64,000 nt of DNA from Marinobacter pelagius (GTDB lineage: Bacteria; Pseudomonadota; Gammaproteobacteria; Pseudomonadales; Oleiphilaceae): the NCBI RefSeq assembly GCF_003315345.1, contig NZ_QNRO01000002.1, forward strand, positions 186,001 through 250,000, given 5' to 3'. A program made the position numbers and the translations under genes. This document shows positions 26,810 to 33,730 of this stretch, piece by piece. Under the pieces are notes generated by a model. It was not told the DNA's origin and did not search any database. It saw only the letters and a list, made by a program, of their open reading frames with translations. How positions within the stretch are numbered: position 1 is the stretch's first letter; the number at the start of each line of letters is the position of its first letter.

Positions 26810-28480
26810 ATGACCAACGCGCAAGCCACGCCGCATAACGGGGCGGAACTGTTCGTCCGGGCCCTCGAGAACGAGGGCGTAAAGTACATCTTCGCAGTAC
26901 CGGGCGAGGAGAACCTGGATCTGCTGGAGGCGCTCCGGGAGAGCGATATCCAGTTGATCCTCAACCGCCATGAACAGGCGGCGGGTTTCATGGCGGCCAC
27001 CTATGGTCGCCTGACCGGGCGGGTCGGGGTCTGCCTGTCCACCCTGGGGCCGGGTGCTACCAACCTGGTCACCGCGGCCGCTTACGCCCAGCTCGGTGGC
27101 ATGCCCATGATGATGATTTCCGGGCAGAAGCCGATCAAATCCTCCAAGCAGGGGCTGTTCCAGATCCTCGACGTGGTGGACCTGATGCGCCCGCTCACCA
27201 AGTACACCCGCCAGATCTCCAATGCCAATACCATTCCGGCCAAGGTCCGGGAAGCGTTCCGGTTGGCCTCGGAGGAGCGCCCCGGTGCGGTGCACCTGGA
27301 ACTGCCGGAGGACATCGCCGCCGAAGGGCCGGCACCGGACACCCATATCTTCGCACCCAGCGATGCCCGGCGCCCCTCGGCCAGCCAGAAGAGCCTGGAG
27401 ATTGCCTGCGACATGCTTCGTGAGGCAAAGCATCCCCTGATCATGATCGGGGCCGGTGCCAACCGGAAGCGGGTCTCCCAGGCACTGATTCACCTGGTGA
27501 ACACCACTAACATCCCGTTCTTTACCACCCAGATGGGCAAGGGCGTGGTCGACGAGCGCCACCCCCGTTACCTCGGCAACGCCGCCCTCTCAGCCGGAGA
27601 CTTCGTGCACCGGGCCATCGACCACGCCGACCTGGTGATCAATGTCGGTCATGATGTGGTGGAGAAGCCGCCGTTCTTCATGCAGCCGGGTGGCAAGAAG
27701 GTCATCCACGTGAACTTCTCCGGGGCCGACGTGGACCCGGTGTACTTCCCCCAGCACGAGGTGGTCGGTGACATCGCCAACAGTGTCGAGTACATGGCGG
27801 AGAACTGTGGCATCTGCCACAACCACGACTTCACCCGGTTCATGGAAGTGAAGGCCGCCGTCGACCGGCACCTCCGGGACAAGGCCGAGGATGATCGCTT
27901 CCCGGTGATTCCCCAGCGCATTGTCCACGACGTGCGGGCGGTGATGCCGGAGGATGGCATCATTGCCCTGGACAACGGCATGTACAAGCTCTGGTTCGCC
28001 CGTAACTATCCGGCCTACGACAACAACACTGTGCTGCTGGACAACGCACTGGCTTCCATGGGCGCCGGACTGCCCAGCGCCATGATGGCGTCCATGCTGT
28101 ACCAGGACCTGAAGGTGATGGCCATCTGCGGCGATGGCGGCTTCATGATGAACAGCCAGGAGCTGGAGACGGCGGTGCGGCTGGACCTCAACCTGGTGGT
28201 GCTGATCATCAATGACAGCGCCTACGGCATGATCAAGTGGAAGCAGGCCCAGGAAGGCCTGGCGGATTTCGGGCTGGATTACCGCAATCCGGACTTCGTG
28301 AAATACGCCGAATCCTACGGCGCCACCGGTCACCGGGTTTCGCGCACCGAGGACCTTCGTCCGACCCTGGATCGCGCGTTGGCCGCCGGCGGGGTTCACC
28401 TGGTGGATGTGCCCGTGGATTACAGCGAAAACCGTCGGGTGTTTGACGAGGAACTGGCGGAACTGACCAGCAGGCTTTAG
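26810..28480 (+). CDS. acetolactate synthase-like thiamine pyrophosphate enzyme
   Basis: A 556-residue TPP-dependent enzyme with three domains: PYR (1-170, activating Glu55 in RHEQAAGFMA), central (190-330) and PP with the Mg/TPP motif GDGGF (441-445) ending in NDSAYGMI. The overall pattern is closest to catabolic AlsS-type acetolactate synthases, which condense two pyruvates. No regulatory small subunit gene is nearby, so it is not the biosynthetic IlvB/IlvI pair. ATG 26810 is chosen; the frame extends upstream into the preceding gene with no conserved sequence. No acetolactate decarboxylase accompanies it, so the true reaction may be another 2-oxoacid carboligation or decarboxylation. It probably shares a transcript with the two preceding genes. 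Confidence 0.85.
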   Translation: MTNAQATPHNGAELFVRALENEGVKYIFAVPGEENLDLLEALRESDIQLILNRHEQAAGFMAATYGRLTGRVGVCLSTLGPGATNLVTAAAYAQLGGMPMMMISGQKPIKSSKQGLFQILDVVDLMRPLTKYTRQISNANTIPAKVREAFRLASEERPGAVHLELPEDIAAEGPAPDTHIFAPSDARRPSASQKSLEIACDMLREAKHPLIMIGAGANRKRVSQALIHLVNTTNIPFFTTQMGKGVVDERHPRYLGNAALSAGDFVHRAIDHADLVINVGHDVVEKPPFFMQPGGKKVIHVNFSGADVDPVYFPQHEVVGDIANSVEYMAENCGICHNHDFTRFMEVKAAVDRHLRDKAEDDRFPVIPQRIVHDVRAVMPEDGIIALDNGMYKLWFARNYPAYDNNTVLLDNALASMGAGLPSAMMASMLYQDLKVMAICGDGGFMMNSQELETAVRLDLNLVVLIINDSAYGMIKWKQAQEGLADFGLDYRNPDFVKYAESYGATGHRVSRTEDLRPTLDRALAAGGVHLVDVPVDYSENRRVFDEELAELTSRL

Positions 28481-28521
28481 CGTTGTATCATTGCGATCGA
28501 TTTAACCGAAGGATGTACGCA

Positions 28522-29388
28522 ATGATGTTCTCCCGATTCCCATGGCTGGCGGTGATCGCCGGTCTTTTGCTGCTGGCCGGTTGCAGCAAGCCTGAAACTC
28601 CCCAGGAAGTGGCGGCCGCCTTCTGGCAAGCCATGGCCGAAAACGACGCCGGTGATGTGGTGGCGTTGTCCACCTTGACGGATGAAAAGCAGTTTGACGC
28701 CTACAAGCGGGACTGGACCAACGCGGTTCCCTCCTTCGGCCGGGTGGTGATCGAGGAGCGGGAAGCCACCATCGTAACCCGCCTGCCCACAGAGGAAGGC
28801 ACCGAAGGCGAACGGCTGGAACTGGAAACCTACCTGGTGTCCACCGCCGAGGGATGGCTGGTGGATTACCAGCGCACCGGCGATGCCATTCTCAATCCTT
28901 CCCCGTTCAGTGGCCTGATGGGCCAGCTCAACAGCCTGGGCGAGAAACTCTCCGCCAGCTTCTCCGAATCTTCCGAAGACCTTGAAGCCCGCATGAACGA
29001 GCTTTCCCGGGACTTGGAAGCTTATTCCGACGAGCTCCGGCTCCGGGCAGAGAGCGCCATGGAAGACTTCGCCGAGGCACTCCAGGAGGCGATGAAAGAC
29101 CTGGAAGAATCCCTGAACGAATCCCTCGAGGATAACGACCAGGCGCCCCAGGAAGACCGGGTGATCCTGGAGCAGGCCTCACGGGATCTGGATCAGAAAG
29201 CTGAGGCTCTGGATGAGCCGACGGCAGAGCATCTGGCCGAGGCAACCCGGGCAGTGGCCGAGGCGGGAGAGAACCTGTCCCGTCTGAGCAGTGAGACCTG
29301 GGCGCAGTACCGGGATCATTGGGAGGCCCGGCTCGACGAAATCCGCGCCGATACCAGGGCCTTTTTCGAGGACCTGGGCCAGGGCTGA
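28522..29388 (+). CDS. lipoprotein with N-terminal NTF2-like region and long coiled coil
   Basis: A 288-residue exported lipoprotein. The signal peptide ends in LLLLAGC, followed by SKPETPQEVAAAFWQAMAENDAGDV, which resembles the start of DUF4878/NTF2-like domains (about 20-125). From about residue 130 on it is almost entirely charged amphipathic helix (Glu/Asp/Arg-rich heptads), probably coiled coil. ATG 28522 is chosen from AAGG at 28509-28512; two further ATGs are within 12 bases. It is 41 bases downstream of the TPP enzyme on the same strand but of unrelated character. It may be an envelope spacer protein. No catalytic residues were seen. Confidence 0.75.
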   Translation: MMFSRFPWLAVIAGLLLLAGCSKPETPQEVAAAFWQAMAENDAGDVVALSTLTDEKQFDAYKRDWTNAVPSFGRVVIEEREATIVTRLPTEEGTEGERLELETYLVSTAEGWLVDYQRTGDAILNPSPFSGLMGQLNSLGEKLSASFSESSEDLEARMNELSRDLEAYSDELRLRAESAMEDFAEALQEAMKDLEESLNESLEDNDQAPQEDRVILEQASRDLDQKAEALDEPTAEHLAEATRAVAEAGENLSRLSSETWAQYRDHWEARLDEIRADTRAFFEDLGQG

Positions 29389-29420
29389 GTGCTGGCCCTG
29401 CGATCCGGGCTGGCCGGGGA

Positions 29421-30110
29421 TCAGAAGAACAGGGTGATGCCTGAAGAAAGCTCGATGTTGTGGGTCAGCTGGGATTCCCGGATCAGGTCGCTGTCGAACA
29501 TGTGGTCACGGAAGTCGACGTGTACCGTCAGCCAGTCCAGCAGCACGATGCGGAACCCGGTCCCGACGGTGGTGGTGAAATTGCTTTCGCCACCGAACTC
29601 GGTGTTGCCGACGCCACCGACCAGGTAGAACGCCGAGTTGAAGGTCAGTGAATCGCTGAAGAAGATCTCCCCGGGAAAGATGTTGTAGCCCACCAGGAAA
29701 TCGTAGTAGCTGTAGTCCCGATCCTCGTCTGTCAGCAGGCGGACGTTGGCACCACTGAGTTCCTCGAAGGAGGTGAGGCCGGCTTCACTCATGCCGTAGT
29801 TGAACTGCAGAAAGAAATCCTCGGTGGCGTGGAATGCAGCGCTGACGCCAACAAGTGGTTCGCTGCTGAAGTTATCGATCGTCAGCATCCCGGCAAAGGC
29901 GCCAACCTCGAAAAACTCCGCATCGATATCCGCTTCGCTGATGCTCCTGGGCTCGATGTCAGGCTCGATGACCTGCACCGGCGCCGAGCCTCCCTCCTGC
30001 GCCTGCGCCGGCCCCATCGGCGACAGGCACAGCAGCCCGGTTAACAGCGCAGTACTGATAACCCGCGGCGTGCGGGTACTCAAAAGAAGGTGTTGAGACC
30101 GATTTTCCAT
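29421..30110 (-). CDS. outer membrane beta-barrel protein (OMP_myx_plus-like)
   Basis: A 229-residue outer-membrane protein. The signal peptide is cleaved around AQA-QE (residue 38), after which alternating strands with aromatic girdles lead to the C-terminal ...GITLFF, the terminal Phe used for BAM-dependent insertion. It matches the beta-barrel class found with Myxococcus gliding genes (GltA/GltB/GltH-like). It is the second of two barrel genes, its start overlapping the first by 31 bases, so they are coupled. It lies beside, and on the opposite strand to, a TPR/TolQR/AgmX gene block. The likely role is the outer-membrane contact of that trans-envelope complex, by analogy. Confidence 0.8.
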   Translation of the reverse strand: MENRSQHLLLSTRTPRVISTALLTGLLCLSPMGPAQAQEGGSAPVQVIEPDIEPRSISEADIDAEFFEVGAFAGMLTIDNFSSEPLVGVSAAFHATEDFFLQFNYGMSEAGLTSFEELSGANVRLLTDEDRDYSYYDFLVGYNIFPGEIFFSDSLTFNSAFYLVGGVGNTEFGGESNFTTTVGTGFRIVLLDWLTVHVDFRDHMFDSDLIRESQLTHNIELSSGITLFF

Positions 30111-30880
30111 TCGCTTAGACCTGTGCTGTCAGAATTGGACGACACCGAGTACACCCGGTACTCGGCCCGAATCAGGAAATTCCTGCCAATGTAGTAACCC
30201 AGTCCGCCGCCAAAGGTGACGCCATCGGCATCGCCGAGCTCGCTCAGCAGTACTTTCTGTCGGGCATCAAAGGAGAACTGGCTGTAGCCGGCGAGGGCAT
30301 AGGGGGTGAGGGACCACTGGTGCAGGGGCTCAATCACCAGATTGGCGCCGTAGTAGTCGCTGGTTACGGACTGGTTATAGATTTTGCCCGCCTCCAGTTC
30401 GGCGCCCAGCCAGGTCAGGGGCCGATAGCCGGCGGTCAGGCTGAAACTCGGGGACTCCTCAAATATGCCGGCGGTAAAGCCAACCCGCCAGCTCGATTCC
30501 AGGTACTGGCCGTGGGTGATCTCGGGCAGATCCGCGGGAAGGCCCGTCGGTTGCAGCGTGCGACCGAGCTGCGTGGCCTTGGTCCAGCCGGTTTCGCCGG
30601 AAACGGCTTTCACCTTGTACCAGTTGGTTTTCCGTTTCAGGAGCTCGACCTGTTCGCCCTTTTCAATCACATGAAAAACCGGATAGCCCCGGCCGGGTGC
30701 CGTGTGCAGCTCGATAAAGGGATCCGCCACCTCCAGGACAGGGGCGGGATCCGCAGCCTGTGATACCCCGGGGGGGATTCCGGCGGTCAGCAACAGCGCC
30801 GTGGACAATGCCGGTACCCACCGGTTTCTGAAATCGCCCCGGCAAGACCGGCGCAATCGAGATGTGGTTCTGCACGTCAT
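30080..30880 (-). CDS. SH3-domain outer membrane beta-barrel protein
   Basis: A 266-residue protein with a basic N-terminus and signal peptide (ALSTALLLTAG...SQAAD), then a bacterial SH3 domain (VADPFIELHTAPGRGYPVFH ... WYKVKA...GWTKA, about residues 45-105), then a beta barrel ending GLNTFF. SH3-type domains usually bind peptidoglycan or peptides in the periplasm, so it could link the cell wall to the outer membrane. ATG 30880 is preferred; an upstream TTG at 30931 lies in an AT-rich repeat region. It overlaps the next barrel gene by 31 bases and diverges from the motor-cluster genes. Confidence 0.75.
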   Translation of the reverse strand: MTCRTTSRLRRSCRGDFRNRWVPALSTALLLTAGIPPGVSQAADPAPVLEVADPFIELHTAPGRGYPVFHVIEKGEQVELLKRKTNWYKVKAVSGETGWTKATQLGRTLQPTGLPADLPEITHGQYLESSWRVGFTAGIFEESPSFSLTAGYRPLTWLGAELEAGKIYNQSVTSDYYGANLVIEPLHQWSLTPYALAGYSQFSFDARQKVLLSELGDADGVTFGGGLGYYIGRNFLIRAEYRVYSVSSNSDSTGLSEWKIGLNTFF

Positions 30881-31267
30881 CCTGATCACCAGATTGACCA
30901 CCCGCGTTAAATGTAAAAATACGTTAAACAATGTAAATAAATGTTTTTAAACAAAAAAATTTTGAATTGCGGGGAACTTTGGCCGCCATTCCGGCGTTGG
31001 GCAACTGTCACTTCGGTTTTTTGAGATGGCCTCCACAGAAACAAAATCAGAAGTCAAATCATTCGTTTTTATTTCGGGAACCTGTGCTAGCGTATTTCAC
31101 ACAATTTGACGATTGAAGCATTCCCGAAAAGAACCTGACTGCTCCAAAAGAAAGAGGCCGCGAAAAAGAGCCTTCGGAAGCAAAGTCGGGCAACCTGAAA
31201 GTCAGTCCCCTGAATGTTCATTAAGCGTTGTCGGTGTACGCCCCAGGCAAGCCGGCGCAGGAGCAGG
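30881..31267. promoter_or_regulatory. AT-rich divergent control region of the envelope-machine cluster
   Basis: This 387-base spacer is markedly AT-richer than its surroundings. It contains two related direct repeats, gttaaatgtaaa at 30906-30917 and gttaaacaatgtaaa at 30923-30937, followed by an A/T run to about 30965. They look like an operator or UP-element region controlling both the barrel genes and the cluster to the right. No clear -35/-10 pair was found. Confidence 0.45.
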
Positions 31268-31948
31268 ATGGTGGCTTTTCAATTTAAAAATGGACTGAGT
31301 GGTGCTGCCGGCACCGTGTTGTGGAGCCGTCTTGGGATTCTGGTGGTGTTGTGCCTGGCCCTTGCGGCCGGGCCGGTCTATGCCGCCGAGCCGGCAAGCG
31401 GAGGCCAGGAGGAATCCGGAGAATCTGCAGCGGGCGTGGCCCTGGATCGCATCATCGAGACTCCGCTGTCCGTCCGGGAAAGCCGGGAGCGGGCGCAGCG
31501 GGCGGTGAACGAATTGTCCCGGGATATCCAGGATCTCAAACAGACCGTGGTCACCCTGAACAAGGATCTTCGCGTGCTCGAGGAAGATCTGCTGTTCCCG
31601 GCCAATACCCGGTTCCACGTTTTCGTTTCCCTGAATGTCGGTGAGTATTTCCGCCTCGAAGGGGTCGAGCTGCGCCTGGATAACCGCGTGGTGTCCACCT
31701 ACCTGTACAGCGCCGAAGAACGCCAGGCCCTGGCGAAGGGCGGCAAGCACCAGCTGTACCTGGGCAATCTGAGCCCGGGTCAGCACACCCTGTCCGCGTT
31801 TTTCGTCGGCCAGGGGCCCAATGGCCGCGAGTACAAGCGTGGCAGCAGCCTGAGGTTCACCAAGGAGCAGGGCCCCAAGTTCGTCGAGCTGGCCGTGGCT
31901 GACTCCGAAGCCCGTCAGCAGCCCGAATTCATGGTCCGGGAGTGGTAA
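31268..31948 (+). CDS. exported coiled-coil protein of the Glt-like cluster
   Basis: A 226-residue periplasmic protein. A signal peptide (LGILVVLCLALAAGPVYA-AE, cleavage about residue 40) is followed by a coiled coil (about 65-105, SRERAQRAVNELSRDIQDLK) and a beta-rich C-terminal half (FHVFVSLNVGEYFRLEGVEL ... GQHTLSAFFVGQGPNG), which resembles a carbohydrate- or protein-binding sandwich. ATG 31268 has AGGAG four bases upstream; the frame is open from 31214 but without a signal there. It ends 3 bases before the next gene. It is the first gene of a same-strand run of about ten genes. No named family is recognised. Confidence 0.75.
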   Translation: MVAFQFKNGLSGAAGTVLWSRLGILVVLCLALAAGPVYAAEPASGGQEESGESAAGVALDRIIETPLSVRESRERAQRAVNELSRDIQDLKQTVVTLNKDLRVLEEDLLFPANTRFHVFVSLNVGEYFRLEGVELRLDNRVVSTYLYSAEERQALAKGGKHQLYLGNLSPGQHTLSAFFVGQGPNGREYKRGSSLRFTKEQGPKFVELAVADSEARQQPEFMVREW

Positions 31949-31951
31949 GCC

Positions 31952-33730
31952 ATGATTCTCCGGCGCGCACTTCAGCAGGCAAAATCCCTCCGGACGGTAG
32001 CGGCACTGATGCTCGCTTTACCGTCGGCAGCGATGGTGTCGGCGTCCGAAACGGAAGCCCGGGATCTCAAGTACGGCGCGGTCCTGTTCCAGTACTACCA
32101 GCAGAACTATTTTGAAACCCTGGTCGAGTATGCCTGGGCCGAGGAGCATGGTGGCATCGCCAACCATGGTACCTACCCGGAGCTGCTCAAGGGCGGTGTC
32201 AGCCTGTCCTACGGTCTGGATGGGCAGGCCGAATCTATCTTTGACCGCCTCGCGGAGAGTAACCTCAGCGAGCCGGTGCGCAACCGGGCCCGGTTCTACC
32301 TGGGCAAGATGCAGTATCTGCGCGGTGAGGCCGACACCGCTGCCCGCAACTTGAACCAGATCCGTGGTGAGCTGCCCGATAGCGTCGATGCCGAGTACCG
32401 CTACCTGGCCGCGCTGGTCAACGTGAAGCTGGGCTATCTGGACGACAGCAAGACGGTGGCCGACACCATCAGTGAGGACAGCCCCTACGCGCCCTACTTC
32501 TACTTCAACCTCGCCATTGCCCTGGAAGGTCAGGGCCGCACCAGCGACGCCATCGGTGCCCTGAACCGGGTCCTGGAGCTTAACGACGGGTCTGCCGAAC
32601 TGCAGCGCCTGGCGGATCGCGCACGCATGGCCCTGGCCCATGTCTACGCCAGTCACGAGGACAGCCTGAACGCAGGATTGCAGCTGGCCAGCATCAACAC
32701 CACCGGTGCCTACTCCAACCGGGGCCTGCTGGGCGCGAGCTGGATGGCCATCAATGCCGGTGAATTCCGACGGGCCCTGGCCCCGCTGGACGTGCTGACT
32801 GCCCGCTCCCTGGCGCTGCCGGAAGTGCAGGAAGCCATCCTACTGCGCCCCCATGTCTACGAGCGCATGGGCCTCGAAGGTCGCGCCGCCAAGGGATTTA
32901 TTGCCGCGGACCGGCAGTTCCGGACCACCCTGAGGGACCTGCAAACGGCTCGGGAGGGCCTGCAGGACGCCGATGTGCTGGAACTTTTTGTCCGCAACCT
33001 CGATGACGTGCTGGACGAGAGTGACTGGTTTGGCAAGGCGCCGGCCGTAGCGGTGAACCGCCTCTCGCCGTTCCTGGTGGAACTGATGTCGGACCACAGT
33101 TTCCAGTCGGTACTGAAGGATCTGCGGGATCTGTACACCATTCGCAACAACCTCGAGCGCTGGAAAGACCGCCGATCCGACTTTGACACCATCCTGACCG
33201 CCCGCGCCGGCAGTGCCGGTGGCCCGAGCCACGGCGACCGGGTACGCCTGATCTCCCGTTCCCTGGCCGATGCCCGGGATCGCCGCGAGGCCTTGAAGGC
33301 CCGCCTGGCCAGTTTGCCGAAAGACAAGCGAGAGTCCATCGAGTGGCTGCTGGAGGACCTCTCCTTCGAAATCACCCGGGCTGAAAGCGCGCTGGCCGCG
33401 CTCCAGGGCAGCAAGGCGCTCTCGGACAACAGCTATTTCGAGCGGTCGGTCACTCGCATGATGGCCGAGGTGGACGCCCGGCTGGTCCAGACCGAGGGTC
33501 TGATCGTTCGCCTGGAAGACGTGATGCTGGCGCTGGTTACCACCGAACTGGACATCCACGAGCAGCGGCTCAGGCAGTACCAGGTGGAAGCCCAGCTGGC
33601 CAAGGTGCGCATTCTGGACCGGTCCCTGCAGACACTGAATCCGGACGAGGAGGTGCCTGTCGATCCAGCTCCCGAACAGGCGCAAAGCCAACCGTCTCCA
33701 GAGGAGGGAAGCGGCGATGAAACGATCTAG
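31952..33730 (+). CDS. periplasmic TPR protein (GltD/AgmU-like position)
   Basis: A 592-residue exported protein. The signal peptide is about residues 1-32 (MLALPSAAMVSAS). Several TPR-type helical repeats cover about 35-330 (RFYLGKMQYLRGEADTAARN, YFYFNLAIALEGQGRTSDAI). Beyond them is a long helical, probably coiled-coil section with Arg/Glu heptads. The tail is Pro/Gln/Glu-rich. Large periplasmic TPR proteins are scaffold parts of the Myxococcus Glt complex; here the role is inferred from the neighbours. It starts 3 bases after the previous gene and overlaps the next by 14 bases. Confidence 0.78.
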   Translation: MILRRALQQAKSLRTVAALMLALPSAAMVSASETEARDLKYGAVLFQYYQQNYFETLVEYAWAEEHGGIANHGTYPELLKGGVSLSYGLDGQAESIFDRLAESNLSEPVRNRARFYLGKMQYLRGEADTAARNLNQIRGELPDSVDAEYRYLAALVNVKLGYLDDSKTVADTISEDSPYAPYFYFNLAIALEGQGRTSDAIGALNRVLELNDGSAELQRLADRARMALAHVYASHEDSLNAGLQLASINTTGAYSNRGLLGASWMAINAGEFRRALAPLDVLTARSLALPEVQEAILLRPHVYERMGLEGRAAKGFIAADRQFRTTLRDLQTAREGLQDADVLELFVRNLDDVLDESDWFGKAPAVAVNRLSPFLVELMSDHSFQSVLKDLRDLYTIRNNLERWKDRRSDFDTILTARAGSAGGPSHGDRVRLISRSLADARDRREALKARLASLPKDKRESIEWLLEDLSFEITRAESALAALQGSKALSDNSYFERSVTRMMAEVDARLVQTEGLIVRLEDVMLALVTTELDIHEQRLRQYQVEAQLAKVRILDRSLQTLNPDEEVPVDPAPEQAQSQPSPEEGSGDETI

